Shown: positions 25,866 through 39,496, numbered from the stretch's first letter. The stretch: DNA of 64,000 nt from Paraphaeosphaeria minitans (GCA_015832175.1 WJXW01000004.1:806001-870000), one strand, 5' to 3'. The notes: generated by a model not told the origin, from the sequence alone. Translations and numbers: made by a program.

Positions 25866-26297
25866 CTAAGCTTAATATCTTTATAAGTTAACTATCTATA
25901 AACTTATTATCTTATTCTATTTAATATTACTATAGTTAAGCTAATTATCTTAAAAAAGACTACGTTTTTGTAATAGTTACCTATTTATACTACGCTAAAA
26001 AGAAATATACTTATTATCTTTCTTCTTTGCACTCTTAGTGTACTAACTATATTAGATAGGGAAACTAGAAGTGCGAGCCTAAAAAGATTCCTTTACTAGA
26101 TTTTTTAAAAATAAATGCTAAAATAAAGAGGTTAGAAAAGTTAGAGGCTAAAGAGGAGGTAAAGCTTTATATTAAGAAAGAGCTAGCTAAGGCAGCTCTC
26201 CTTTGCGCCTATTAGGCGTAAAAGAAGATAGCGCGCTTACGTAATTAGTAAAAGAAATTATGTTAGAAAGAATAAGAATTATTTAATTATAGTATAA
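25866..26297 (+). pseudogene. Antisense accessory ORF of Gypsy H (type II), first part
   Basis: This is the same protein as in copies F and C. The Cys motif with CTN(C/Y)VRQGNQKCEPK lies near 26,040-26,080. A long Lys/Glu/Leu coiled coil (KRLEKLEAKEEVKLY) and an Arg/Gln-rich segment before LFNYS follow. It is split by Copia Y at the TATAA target site (26293-26297) and continues at 39,697. Confidence 0.6.
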
Positions 26298-26492
26298 TGT
26301 TGAAGTAAAACACTCACTTTTGTGATTCTTTCTGGATCCACTAATTCATATCACAGGATTCTTGCCAAGAGGCTTATTTCTTTTATATATAGTCTGTCCT
26401 TTTAGCATCCTTTCCTATAATTAGCTATTTGTATTCTTTACAACTCTACTCCTGAATATCCTATAATAGTTTAAGCCCTTTTTACCACAACA
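26298..26492 (+). repeat. LTR of Copia Y (5' LTR)
   Basis: This 195-bp LTR runs from TGTTGAAGTAAAACAC to CCACAACA. It is paired with 39497-39691. Its base composition is less AT-biased than its surroundings. Confidence 0.92.
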
Positions 26493-29400
26493 GTTGTAAG
26501 CCCGGCGCTTAGAACGTAAGATAATTCTCCCTACTTACTTAGTAACGCTCGAATTATTATATAACACTCTATTTAGAACCTCTCTACGATACAACCCCTC
26601 CATTTCTAATTACAAAAATTGTCAAAATAGTAGAAGTATAGCTTATTAATCGCGCTAGCTAGCCCTACTAGTTTGTCCAGCTTTAATTCTAAGTAAACTT
26701 AAAAGAAATCTAGAACTAAATTAACTTAAAGGTAATTAACGCTCTAGCAATTAATTACGTAAAGCTAGAACGACCTCTACTTCTACAGAAACTATTACTA
26801 ATTGTAGATATAGCCTCTATGGCGAGTATTTAATTATACAAAGCAGAGCTTACTAAGTATAAAATAAATAAGGAGAGCTTTCCTTTACAAATAGCGGAAT
26901 ACAGAGTAGTAGTTTTAGACTGGTAAGCAGACTATACTAAGATACAGAATTTCTGGACTTGGGTAAACACTATAGTATCGCCTAATCTGCTTACTCCTGC
27001 CATAATTACTCTAGTTAATACACGCTATACTACGCTTTAGTCCCTAATTTAACTCTTAAAAGAAGATCTTACACTAAATAAAAGAGCTACACAGAATAAT
27101 GTTTAAGCTTTATACCGCGCTCATCTTAAAAAGGCCAAGTAGGCAAGATAAAGTTCTAAGACCTGGTTTAAAAAGTGGCAGCTCCTCTATTAAAAAGCAA
27201 AGACCTACTTAATTAGTAAAATTAGCGGACTACTTACTACCTAAGATTTCCTAGATATTATTACTACGCGTATAGCACCAGATTAGGCCTAATTAATAAA
27301 CTAATAGCTAATCCAGGATAAGACGCTAGGACAGAATTAGATTACGCTAGATAATCTAGAGAAGGTATTTTTAGCGCTTGTCTAGGAGCATTTAATCTAA
27401 TCTAGTTCTAATAAAATAAGTAGGGTATTCGCCACTTTTAATAGACTATTAAGACAATCTACTAACTCTAATAGTTCTAGTTCATCTAATTAGACAAAGA
27501 AATAACCAAACTGTCCCTATAAGCCCTATACTTATAGGTAGAAACTAATAGAGTGCCGAAGACTTCAAACTGCGATAGCTGGATCACTCTAGGATAGAAC
27601 ATTGTTATTTAATCTTACTAATAAAGAAAAATTAGAGATTCTTAATTAACTTAAGTAGCCTAAGTGGTTAAACCTTCGTAATGCGATCACAAAGGCAGGA
27701 TAGAACAAGAAACAATCCTCTACTAAGACTATTAAGTATCCTAGTAGTATTACTACTACTCTACTAAACCCATTTAATCTGCCTACAGATAATAGAGCAT
27801 TAGGTGTCTACTCTACTCTATATTCTAACGCTTATCCTCTATTAGAATATATAATACTAGACAGTGCTATAGCAGTTTACCTAGTTAACAATCGCAAAAG
27901 ACTTATTCCTAGGACGTTTTAATTATTAAACAAGAGTGTAGAGGCAGGTACATAAAGCCTCCTAATCTTAGAAATTAGTAATAGACTAATTAAGAACGCT
28001 TTACATAGGAAAAATAAAAGATTTATAAAAGATCTACTACTCTAAGAAGTAAGAGTAGTAAAAGGCTTTTATATAAATATTATATTAGAAGTTCTTTTAA
28101 AGAAAGCAAAGATTTAGTACCTTAATTTAGATTACACTCTTAGGATTAGAAGCCTAGAACAAAGTGTTATCTTAGTAGACCTAAGATGCGAGCATAACCT
28201 TACTTTTCTATAATATAAGCCAATCCGCTCTTATCTAATTATTATAAGTATAACCACTAAAGGATTATCCTAGGTTAATATTAAGAGATTAGATTCTAAG
28301 GACCTCTAGCACCTTTAAGTAGGGTATGTAGGAAGTAGAGCCCTATAAGCTCTAGTAACTACAGCCTAAGGTGTAAAGATTACTAGAATGTTAAGAAAGG
28401 ATTGCAAGCACTGTGCTACTACATACGTAACCTAGGTAATCTCTAAAAGACCTAGAGAACAATCACCCAGGCCATTTCACTTATTATCCTAGGATCTATT
28501 TAATATGCCCACTACTTAAAATAGAGAAAACTGGATTTTGCTAATTAAAGAAGATTTTAGTAAGAAAGCTTACGTTTTTAATCTTAGAACAAAGACGCTT
28601 TCTAAGACAATAAGAGTGTGGCAGGATTTCTTAGCTCTTATTAATACAAAATACGAGCTTCGAATCACAAAAATCCACTAGAATAATAATACAGTAACAC
28701 TTCTATAGAGAGGGAAATCCTAGTACGAATTTTAGGCTAATTAGAAAGGGATAATAATTAGCAGACCACTGCCCTATACGCATGAGGCTAATGGCGCTGT
28801 AGAAAGAGCAGGCCAAGAGCTTATAACAAAAGTAATTAAAATATAAATAAGCGCAAATCTGCCATTAAATCTCTAGCCTAAGATTATACAAGCGGCATGC
28901 TGGCTCTAAGAAATAATTCCTAGCCTAGTATTAGGCTATTAATCACCTAATAAAACGTTAGATACTTAGTTTAGACAATATTTTCGTTATTTTAAACTAG
29001 CAAAAACATAATATAGGATAGCCAATCTTCGTCTAAACTAGAGTGCTGTCTACGCCTATAACTGCTAAGCTTACCCTTTGGATTAGGAGTGTACAGCTAG
29101 GCGAGACAGAAAAGGATTTAAAGTGAATCCTAGGGGCTATATTAGATACCTAGTAGGCTACAAAGCTTCTAATATCTACTAAATATAGATTCCCTAGCTT
29201 AATTAGGTAATTACTACACGAAACGTAAGGTTTAATAAGTCCTTATTCTATAAAGGATTAGAGGAACAATCTATTCTAAAGATAGAAGTATTAAAAATAG
29301 TAGAAAGCCTCTAAGAAGGAGAGCTAAACAATCTAGGAGAAGTGTATAAAAACACGCTTAACATTCTTCCTAAAATAAACAAGCATACGAGAACCGCTAC

Positions 29401-29545
29401 TAGACCTATAGGTGACCCTCAGGTAATTAAAAGCGAAGCAGGCTAGCTAAGCAATTAGGAACCTAAGGTACCTACTACTAAGCGAGCTATAGGCTTAGCC
29501 AGCCAGTAGCTAAAAATTCGCTTAAGTAGGAAAGGAAGCACAGGA
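26493..29545 (+). pseudogene. Copia Y gag, protease and integrase, decayed
   Basis: Plus strand, with Gln restored at TAG/TAA. A gag-like region of about 26,600-27,500 ends in a knuckle-like CPYKPYTYRQKLIEC near 27,510-27,555. A protease-like start (ILDSAIAVYLVNN) lies near 27,855. The integrase zinc site ends in DCKHCATTY near 28,395. The catalytic region has a first Asp in LLSQDLFNMP near 28,490 and the Glu in GAVERAGQELI near 28,800. A conserved C-terminal region follows. It breaks at the CTTGT target site of element B and resumes at 36,221. Confidence 0.75.
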
Positions 29546-29550
29546 CTTGT

Positions 29551-29974
29551 TGTTAGAATCCTAGAATCCACATAGGCAGACAGGCTGCTTATGACGCGCG
29601 TGGGCTCTAAACCCCGCTAAAGGATTATGTAATATCCCACGATGTCCCACATGCCAAGCTATAGGACATTGGGATCACGTAACTAAGTTATGTAACTATA
29701 CTATAGGATTCCCACGCGTCTCACGCATGGGACCTATAAGACATTATAGGATCTGTGGAACAAAGTAGCTATATAGGAACGCGAGAATAAGCTTCTTATA
29801 CTTATATTTAATCTGTTTATTAATCTATTGTTTAGATTCTAGTAGACCAAATTGTTAACTTATTACACTTCGCAAGATACTATTATATTAATAAGACCTT
29901 CCACTTTCTATAAGTACTCCTGCCTAAGAACCAACTTTAACCCTTTAGGACTAGCTACCCTCTTAGATTTAACA
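29551..29974 (+). repeat. Gypsy LTR, subtype III (5' LTR of element B)
   Basis: This 424-bp LTR runs from TGTTAGAATCC to TTTAACA. The U3 (GC-richer, with TCCCACGATGTCCCACATG-like repeats) is unlike subtypes I, II and IV up to TATATAGGAACGCGAG, after which all LTRs agree. Confidence 0.9.
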
Positions 29975-32900
29975 TCTTAAACACCCTTAATATAAGTACT
30001 TTATAAACTTCTACCTCTTCTATAGCTTTAGGTGCCGCTAAGATTACTTTTATAAAGGATAGCAGTAAGGCGTATAAACCTAATCTCTACTTTAGCGAAT
30101 AATTTTAAACTAACGTCTAGATTCTCTAGTTAGACCTTTACTTCTTTAACTTAGACAAACCCTTTAAAGACAAAAAGAAGGTTATTTTTGCAGCAATATA
30201 TATGCGAGGAGATATAGGATTATAAATCTATCCCTACCTTAAAAAGTACCTAGGAATAGACCACAATAATAATAACAACGATTACGTAAACAAGCACGCT
30301 AATATAGTTAATATTATTAAGGATTACAATAACTTTAAGAAATGCCTTAAATAACTCTTTAGGATCGCTAATAAGGACTCTATTGCGAAAGTAAAGATTT
30401 AGACCATAACTTAGAAAAGATTAGTAGCTAAGTATACAGCCAAGTTTTATAGGTACGCTGTGTAACTTAACTAGGACAATAAATCTCTCTAGGACATATA
30501 TAAATAAGGACTTAAATAGAAACTACGTAAGGAACTCTTACGTAGTAGTGCACAAATCGCTAACCTTAAAGAACTATATAAGGAAACTATTAGGATTAAT
30601 AGAGAATAGTTTTTACTGCAATAGGAGCTCTATTAAAACCCTAGGGTAATAAGCTTTAGATAACTAGCAAAAATGGTTTATAAGAACCCTGTTAGAATCG
30701 TCCAAAAGCAACAGCCAAGGAACTACTAGAGATACGAACTAATAGAAGATGTCTAGTTTAACTATATAGGCAAAGGAAAAGGAGGAAGGATAGGTCCTAA
30801 GCAGCCTAATAAACGCGTCTCTAATAGAAGTTAATAACTAATAACTAAGACCCGTAAATGCTTTATATGTGGCAAACTAGGCCACATAGCCAGGAACTAT
30901 AGATTAAAGAACAAAGTCTATTAAACTAAGTTAAATGTACTAACTATTAAGGACTAAGAACCTAATAAGGAATAGGAAGTTGTTACAACGCTATTTAGTT
31001 ACTAACGCGTTACACTAGAGTAAAGTAAGTAATTAGGTTTACCTAACTTATAACTATACGAAGATCCAGAAGACGACTCTAATATATACTATAACGTAGA
31101 AAACGTAGAAGAGATACTAAGATCTCTTACTCCTTACCTATAAAGTAGGCGGGAAGAAGACAACCTTATGTCACCTAAGTATAAACTAAATGTTTAGGAC
31201 TATATAGAACCCCACTAGGCACTAAAAGGAATGTAACCCTACGAAAATAAGAAGTTAGACTATGTACTAAAGTACTACCTAGACCACTAAAATCCTATAC
31301 ACTAATTCTGTATGTGGACGCATTGCGAAGAACTAATATGTGTATAATATAAGACAGAGAAAGAGGAGAATAAGAAATAACCTAGAAGGAAACTGCGCTG
31401 TAGATAGGTGTGGATAGACTATCCTATCGCAGCTTACGACAAACACCTCTAGGATAAATAATAAGTAAAATACTTTCCTTACCTTACGCTAAAGGGCAAT
31501 AAATACTACAATATACTTATTAATAGAGACTGTATGTAACTGTACTAGTACACGTGCCTAAACTAAGACTGTAAATACTACTACATAGCTAAACGTTTAG
31601 ACAGCTTTATAAACTACCCTACGTAAGAAGTAATAATAGAGCTACTAATTTAACTAGTATATAGGAATAGTGAAGACTGCGGAAGGAAAAACAGAAGAAC
31701 ATCCTTATAGGAAGAAGAAGAAGAAGACGATCTACACAAGCCACGTACTTAAGAATAACAATAGAAGCGGATGCTTAGAAACGCATACTAGGCACTAGAA
31801 CTCAACTACGACCTACATAAATAGATGTCTTTTTTAGGCCTAAACTTAGATAAGAAAACGCCTTTATTAAATTAAATGCCACAGTAAGCACAGTATTAGT
31901 TAAGCTACTAGTACAGCTTAAAGGAATATAGGCTTAAGCTCTTATAGACTTAGGAGTAGGAAGGAACTTTATATCTTATTAAATAGTAAGACGAGCAGGA
32001 CTTATAATGTTAGAGAAAGAAGTACCCTACATTGTCTATGTCGCGAATAGATCCCTAATGCCTAAAACACCTTAAATATACTAGGAGGTCACTACTACGA
32101 TAATAGTCTAAGGATATAGAGAGGAACTTACCTTAGATGTCTTACTAGGATCTAAGTATAAGTTAGTCTTAGAATTACCTTAGTTAATAATACACAACCT
32201 GCAGATTAACTAGGGTACGAAGAAAATATTATTTAAACGCTGTAATTATATATTATAAGTAAAGCCTACGTATTAACTAAAAATAATAGTAGATAAGGGA
32301 GTTATTAACAATATGATACTGCGATAGATAGTTGAAAAACGGAAGTATACCTTAGTAGACGCTAGTAGGAACTACTAGGTTAAGAAGCGCAAGAAGGAGG
32401 ACAATAGTACACCTCTTACCTTACTAAGAGAGTATAGGAAATGGACGCATATGTTCACGGAAAAGGAAGGAAAAGCAAACCTACTAGAATATTAACCCTA
32501 GGATCTTATAATAGACCTAGAAGAAGGGAAAACGCCACCCTTTGGACTACTATATAGTAAGATAGGAGAAGAACTCTTTAAAGAACGTGATTTTATTAAG
32601 ACAAACCTTAAGAAAGGATATATATAACTATTAAAGTCACCTATAGTAAGCCCTTTTATGTTTGTTAAGAAAAAGGATAGATTAGACAGACTATACGTTA
32701 ACTACTAACAACTTAATAACATAATAATAAAGAACTAATATCTACTACTAAATATTATAGAGTTACGAGATCGACTATCTTAAGCCAAGATATTTATAAT
32801 AATGGATCTAAGAGATGGTTACCACCTTATACAAATTAAGAAAGGTGAAGAATGGAAAACAGCGTTTTAATTACGCTACAGACTATTTAAATATAAGGTT

Positions 32901-35170
32901 ATGCCTTTTAGACTTACAAACGCACTAGCAGCTTTTATGGCACTTATTAATAACGTACTCTACGAATATCTAGACATATTTATTATCGCGTATATGGACG
33001 ATATCCTTGTCTTTTCTAAAAATGAATTGGACCACACTAAGCATATACAGATAGTACTAGAAGCACTAGATAAAGCATGCCTTTGTATTAAACTTAAGAA
33101 ATGCAAGTTTAACGTTAAATAACTTAAATTCCTAGGACATATTATTACTACAGAAGGAATTGAGATGGCACTAAGTAAAGTTAAATGCATTAAGAACTGG
33201 CTAATACTAAAGATAGCTAAGAATATCCAAGAATTCTTAGGATTCTGTAGATTTAACTAACAATTTATCTAAGATTACGCAAAGGTTATAATACCTTTAA
33301 TAAATTTTATAAAAAAGGACGTACCCTTTAAATAGATAAATAAGTGCAGAATGTTATTCTAACTCCTTAAGACAGTATGTATTATGGAACCTATCCTTGT
33401 TTATTTTAGAAGCGATAAACCACTGCGCTTTGAAACAGACGCTAGCGATCTTGCGCTAGGCGCCTACGCTAAATAAGAACGTAATAGTAAATAGCACCTA
33501 ATTGCCTATTACTTATGTAAATTTAATAACGCCGAAACACGATACAATATACATAATAAAGAACTCTACGCTATTATTAAAGCTTTAAAGCACTAGAGGA
33601 TTTACGCGCTTAGTTACTTAACACTAGAAATCTATACAGATTACAAGAACCTTCTAAGGTTCACGATAACAAAAGAACTTACGCTATAATAACAAAGATA
33701 GTTGTAAACTACTAGGCAATACAAGTTTAAAATTATCTATATAGCTAGAAAAGAAAATAGTAGAGCAGACGCTCTTAGCCAACAAAGTAATCTAGTAGGA
33801 GAAAAGGTAAAAACCTTCTCTATAATTCTTCGCAAAGCCAAAGATAGATCTCTAGAACTAACAGCAGAACTAAATTAACTTTTAGTAATTAACCAAGAAG
33901 TTCCAGAACATCTACAGACTAAGATTATCTAACAATACCATGATAACCCTATGTACGGACACCCAGGTATCACGAAAACAATAGAATTTATCTAAAGGAA
34001 TTACACCTTTAAAGGAATTAAGGAAGCTGTAATAACTTACATCTATAAATATATAGAATACTAAAGAAATAAACACGGCACATATCTTAAATATAGAGAG
34101 ATGTAAGCAATCAGAATACTAACAGCACTATAGGAAGACATTACTATAGATTTTGTCACAGGAATTCTAAACTCTAAGGATCTAATAACAGGAATTAAAT
34201 ACGACAGCATACTGGTAATAGTCTACTAACTAACTAAGTATATTAAGCTCATTCTATACCTTAAAAGAATAACGGCAAAAGAACTTACTTTTCTTATCCT
34301 AGACAGACTAATTAGACACCACAGAATCCTAAAAATAATTATTAGCGACAGAGACAAGCTATTCACGTTAAATTATTAGATAACACTTATAGCACTACTT
34401 AGAACGAAACGAAAGCTATTAATAGCTTACTATTTATAAATAGACAGACAGACAGAACGTACAAACTAAACTATAGAAACGTACCTACGTATCTACTACA
34501 ACAGTTAGAAGAATAACTAGGTTTTATTACTACCTATAGCACAGTTAGCCTATAATAACAAAGTATTAGCAGTATTAGGACATACACCATTCTATGCAAA
34601 CCACAGAAAACACCCACATCTCTTTAATTAACAATTTCCTACGACAATTAAAGCAAAAGAAGCTATAGATATAGCAGAAAACATAAAGAAAATACACTAA
34701 TAACTCTAAGAGAATCTTAAGAAAGCTTAGCAGCAATTAATTTCATATTAAAATTAAAAACAAAAAATGGCACCTTAGCTAAAGAAGGGGGATAAAGTAT
34801 ATCTGTTTACAAAGAACCTTTAAACTTAGAAGAGAAAACATAAGAAACTAGATTATGTTAAGGTTAGACTATTTTACATTTCTAAGCAAATATTACTAGT
34901 GAACTACAAGTTGGAACTACCGCTAGATACAAAGATACACCTGGTATTTCACGTATCCTTACTAAAACCAGCAGACCCTAACACGCCAATTGAAACAACC
35001 TTCTACCACTGAGCTAAAGAAGAAACCGAATTTAAAGTTAAAAGAATTCTAGATCATGATTAGCAAAAGGACATGTACCTCGTTAAATGGAAAGGTTACC
35101 TACACAGCGAAAACACTTAGGAACCAAATAGCTACCTAAGAAACTGTTAGCAAAAGATTAAAGAATTCCA
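29975..35170 (+). pseudogene. Gypsy B gag-pol, decayed
   Basis: Plus strand. The gag core lies at about 30,050-30,780. The zinc knuckle at 30859-30900 reads CFICGKLGHIARNY, only the last Cys being lost. The protease segment lies near 31,940-31,990 (LIDLGVGRNF, a decayed DSG). RT lies at about 32,640-33,240 with an intact YMDD box at 32991-33002, and a 73-codon open frame at 32901-33122. RNase H (TDASDLALGAY) lies near 33,435. Integrase lies at about 33,950-34,520. The chromodomain at about 35,070-35,140 reads YLVKWKGYLHSENT. The many TAG/TAA at Gln sites exclude a functional polyprotein. The chromodomain identifies a chromovirus, a clade that in fungi often targets heterochromatin. Confidence 0.88.
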
Positions 35171-35213
35171 CTAACTACTAATATAGAACAATGTTATCCT
35201 TACCTAAGTGGAT

Positions 35214-35749
35214 ACAGCGGGAAGGGGATCCAGCGCATTAGGATTAATAAAAGGAGGATAAGAAGACCAGTCTAATGCCAAGGCACTAGGCATTAAGCTA
35301 TTTTCTAACTAGATAATATCCTAACCTAAAGTCTCTAATCCTTTAAGATGCTTAATCTTATCTATAAATCTTATTAAATTAGTTAACAACTAATTCTCCT
35401 ACTCCTTAAGCAGACGCTTTTATTTTAATAACTAATTCCTCTTTAAACGCGCTGCTTACAACATAAGCATGGCTGCCTCTTCCTTAGCTATAGCCTCCTC
35501 CTCTATCTTTTTAAGATAATTAACCTCCAAATTAATGCGAGTAAAATTAGGAATCACTAGCTTAGCGGGCTTACACTTTAAGATTCTATTCTTATAATAA
35601 TTTCTATATTAAACCTTTAGAGATAACATCTTATAGGCTAAGCCTTTCTTAACGCAATACTTACAAGACACTATAGCAAACTAACTAATAGCGTTTATTT
35701 GATTTCTAATAGAATAATAGTAAAGAGTACTTTAGGACAGGGCGGACAT
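35214..35749 (-). pseudogene. Antisense accessory ORF of Gypsy B (type III)
   Basis: On the minus strand from ATG at 35749-35747 (MSALS) this is about 178 codons with few stops, all at Gln-type positions. The first Cys cluster reads CKYCVKKGLAY, the second has KNRILKCKPAKL. A coiled coil of about 70 residues follows (EVNYLKKIEEEAIAKEEAA, then RLKRNQLLKQKRLLKEQE). The tail is rich in Leu, Pro and Ser. The layout is the same as in types I, II and IV, but the sequence is clearly different. It ends close to the pol 3' end and is transcribed towards it, starting beside the 3' LTR. Function unknown. Confidence 0.62.
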
Positions 35750-35791
35750 TAGTTACTGTATAAGGGCATGTAGGTGTAAGGAGGGAGGTGA

Positions 35792-36215
35792 TATTAGGAT
35801 CCCAGAATCCACATAAGCAGACAGGCTGCTTATAACGCGCGCGGGCTCCAAACCCCGCCAAAGGATTATGTAATGTCCCACAATGTCCTATATGCTAAGC
35901 TATAGGACATTAGGATCACGTAACTAAGTTATATAACTGTACTATAGGATTCCTACGCGTCTCACGCATGGGACCCATAAAACATCATAAGATCTGTGGA
36001 ACAAAGTAGCTATATAAGAACGCGAGAATAAGCTTCTTATACTTATGTTTAATCTGTTTATTAATCTATTGTTTAGATTCTAGCAGACTAAATTATTAAC
36101 TTATTACACTTCGCAAGATACTATTATATTAACAAGACCTTCCACCTTCTATAAGTACTCCTGCCTAAGAACCAACCTTAACCCTTTAGGACTAGCTACC
36201 CTCTTGGATTTAACA
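35792..36215 (+). repeat. Gypsy LTR, subtype III (3' LTR of element B)
   Basis: This 424-bp LTR begins TATTAGGATCCC (RIP form of TGTTAGGATCCC) and ends TTTAACA. GGAGGGAGG lies just upstream as polypurine tract. The TSD CTTGT follows. Confidence 0.9.
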
Positions 36216-36220
36216 CTTGT

Positions 36221-38330
36221 GACCCCTAATTAGACACTAGAGCCAGGTAATCTTAGGGGTAATCTGTTAAGCGATTAAGAGATATCTAGCAGCCACCAGA
36301 ACACTACTAGGAGAGCTAGCCCGCTAGAATCTAGGGATTCAATACCCTATTTATTAGTAGAAACTAATTAGGTTGCTAATTAACCTGGCGCAGATAACTT
36401 AATCACGCTAGACAAAGTAGATAACCTACTAGCGCGCTAAAGGCGAAGGCAGATCTATCTAGAGGTAAGCAGAATAAGTAGGCGAAATTGTGGTAAAGCA
36501 CTAGAAATTAACTAACTAATAAATTGCTATCTACTATTACAAAGATTAAGGAAGCAAAATAATTAGAACAATTAGCTAGAGGGTAGGTAGAAGCTAGGTG
36601 CTTATACACTAATTACTAATTATCTTTAAAGTAATCTTAATATAATATTAGAGCACACGTTTATACTAGGAGTAGTAGAGGCCTAGTCTAAGCAAGAAGA
36701 ATATATTACACTAAATATAATAGTATTCGCTTCTATGCTTAGAAAGGCGCCTAGAGCGTCTTATGTAGCTCGGACTCACAGAGACAAGCTTACACTAGAG
36801 CCAACCCTATAAAAACACCTTTATAATTATCCATATAGGAAGCTATTCCTCCTTACTACTTATAAGGAGATCTTAACTTTGCAAGATAAAGGTACCTAAA
36901 TAGAGATTAAACAATTAGAGGTGTTAGAGCAACTACTCCCTTTAAAGTAGGTCTTTACCTATAAGTTTAATTAAAATAGATACTTTAAAAAGTGCAAAGC
37001 TTAAATTGTTATAAGAGGAGATCTTTAGAAAAAAAATACTCTCTACTCCACTTATACTACTACCCTAGCAGTAAGATCTTTTTAATTAGCTGTAGCTCTG
37101 GTAGCAGAATTTAATCTAGAAATCTTATAATTTAATATAGTAGGAGCGTTTCTAAATACTCTTATTACAGCCGCTAATCTAGTAACTTGTAAATTACCTA
37201 ATAGTTTTAAAAACCTAAGAAAGTGTGTAAGATTAAATTAAGCTTTATATAGCTTAAGAGATTCACTACTTCTTTAGTATAAGGAATTTGTAGGATTACT
37301 TCGATCTTATAGACTCTTAGCTTCGCTAGAAGAGCTATGCCTTTTCTTTAACAGTGATTAAAGTATTATTATTCTATTTTATATTAATAACATTCTTCTT
37401 CTCTATCACAAGAGTAAAGAGAAAGAAGCCCTGGATTTTTAGAAGAAGATCACGAACAAATACGAGATTAAATTAAAAGGACTAGTAGAGTGGTTCCTAG
37501 GTGTTTAAGTAATTAGGGACAGAGAAGTAAGATTAATTTCTCTAGTCCATAATACCTACATTAATAAGATCACGAAAAAGTTTAACTTTTTAAACTCTAG
37601 GAGCTTCCCTCCTACACCTCTATTAGCAGAAGATCTTGTTTTAAGCACAGGAGAAGCTACTCCTTAACAAATAAAGCTCTTTTAAGAAGAGGTAGGATTG
37701 GCTCTCTACATAGCAATTATGCTACGCCTAGATATAGCCTTTATAGTGTTAAAGCTATCACACTTTCTAACAAATCTAAGTAAAGAACACTTTACTGCTA
37801 TTAACTGTGTGATCCTTTACCTCTATTAAACTAGATAGTAGGCTATAGTCTTTGGTGGCTACAATAGACCTAATCTGCTAATATGTAGAGATGCCTCTTT
37901 CGCTAATAATCCAATATCACGGCGATCTTCCTATGGATATTTTATCCTATTGTTTAGAGGAGCTATCCTATAGAAAGCAGCTTAATAGAACGCGATTACT
38001 ACTTTAACAACAGAAGCAGAGCTTCTAGCGCTTAAACATATAAGACCTTTATAGAAGGTCTATTGCGACAATCTTTAAACTATTCGTTTGGTGATTAGAA
38101 AGAACGAAAGAATTACTACTTAACTACGCCATGTAGATATTTAGAACATGTAGTTGCGGTAAGAGTATGCGAAAGGATTGTTTTAAGTAGAATATCTTCT
38201 AACTAGCGAAATGCTAGCAGATGGCCTTACAAAGGCTCTTACTTATTAGCAGTTTAATAGATTTAAAAAGCTATTAAATCTGTAAGATGCGAGCACAACA
38301 ATTACAGAATAAGAGTAGGTAAGTAGAGAA
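36221..38330 (+). pseudogene. Copia Y reverse transcriptase and RNase H, decayed
   Basis: Plus strand, Gln restored at TAG/TAA. RT begins near 36,930 (QVFTYKFNQNRYFKKCKAQ). VGAFLNT lies near 37,140-37,160 (ancestral pattern V.AFLN). The catalytic box reads FYINNILLLY near 37,378-37,405, so both Asp have become Asn, which is G-to-A and consistent with RIP on the other strand. A Copia-typical GLVEWFLGVQVI follows near 37,480. RNase H lies at about 37,870-38,250 (ICRDASFANNP, then ADGLTKAL). The frame ends near 38,330. The upstream stretch 36,221-36,900 is the poorly conserved linker after integrase. Confidence 0.78.
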
Positions 38331-39496
38331 TTAATCTATTAACTACCTAGAATTATTAATTTAGAGCCAGGAAACAAAAAAAGAAAAAGAAAAGAAAGAA
38401 AAGATTAGAGGGAGAACAGGAATTAGAGGAAGAGGAGATTAAAGAGCTTATCTACAAGCTTGTGGACCCTCTTCCTCCTTTGCTTAATCGCAGGGGTGCG
38501 AGAATCTCCCCTGTGATTAGTAGCAGGAGATTCTCCCCATCCTCCTCCTCTCCTCCTCTCTGTAGTAGGTGATTCCTTACCCTATCCACCTCCTCCACCT
38601 CTTTCAATCAGCAGGAGGAGAAGCACTTACCCAGCCTCCACCCTGCTTTAGAGCTAATAGGCCACTTGTCCAGCCATTTCAATTAGTGTATCAGCTGCGA
38701 CCGCGCTGCTCCTCAACAGGTGGAGCAGGAAGAGCAGGAGGATCTTAGCGGGAGGATTAGGAGCTTTGTTTAGCAGCTTTTGCAGCCTTTACTGCGCGTG
38801 CTTTAGCTAAGTTATTAGACATCTAAAAGAGTTAGCAAAGCTCTAAACAACAGAAAGAGCGCAAGGCAATAATTAGAAGAAAAGAACCTACTGTAAAGTA
38901 GTGGGATTCGAAGGCTTAAACTAGTAGGCTTGAATTAGATAGGAAGTTGAAGCGTTAAAAGTAAAGAATTAAAGAGAGAAGATTAAGCGCTAGTAAAGGG
39001 CTTATATGCTCTACTGCCTATCTAATTATTAAGCGCTGAATGCGCTCCTTCCTCACTGCTTATTTCTCTTACTACCGCTCCTTTCTAATTAAAACGCGCC
39101 TGCCTATCGTACTTGCTAGCTAGTAAGAGCGGGGAAATTACCTTATAGTTAATAGGAAGTGAACAAAAAAAGCAGTGGAATAGAAGCGTTTACGCTCTAG
39201 GCCTTTGTGCCACGCTTATAAGCTCCTAACCTACTAGAAGAAGAGATTCTAGACATAATTTATAATAGGATTCGTGACTTAAAAGATAAATAGCGATTGT
39301 TTTGCTATTACAATAAATAGGGGGTAATAGAATTGCTGTTCTTAAGATAAGGAGATTTAGAAGAATAATTCTTAATAGTTTTTTAATCTTTAAACAGCCT
39401 TTAGATGGTTTTTTAAAGATCTTTAGGAAGGATTTAGACAATTACAGATTACTTCTTAGAATAGGTAATCCGCTTTAAGCGATTACCTAGGGGGTG
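38331..39496 (+). other. Unusual 3' tail of Copia Y with a weakly RIP-mutated island
   Basis: About 1.16 kb separates the RNase H end from the 3' LTR, much more than a Copia element needs. Between about 38,450 and 38,830 the sequence is visibly GC-richer and keeps many CAG, CCA and TGC motifs, unlike everything around it. On the plus strand one frame stays open from about 38,360 to 39,240 if TAG/TAA are read as Gln; it is Lys/Glu-rich, then Ser/Pro-rich. On the minus strand a start near 38,822 gives MSNNLAKARAVKAAKAAK and a Pro-rich stretch. I cannot assign either to a family. It could be a third ORF of the element or captured host DNA. Confidence 0.45.

Larger units (their letters stand above)
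29551..36215 (+). mobile_element. Ty3/Gypsy element B (subtype III), uninterrupted
   Basis: This 6,665-bp complete plus-strand element has two 424-bp LTRs, the TSD CTTGT (29546-29550 and 36216-36220) and the polypurine tract AAGGAGGGAGG before the 3' LTR. It is inserted in Copia Y between integrase and RT. It is among the least mutated copies: the zinc knuckle and the RT box are almost intact. It is the only subtype III member in the window. Confidence 0.93.

Noticed and set aside
22143..33190. Minus-strand open frames at 22143-22334 and 32960-33190
   Set aside because: Both are antisense to the RT domain of plus-strand Gypsy copies A and B.
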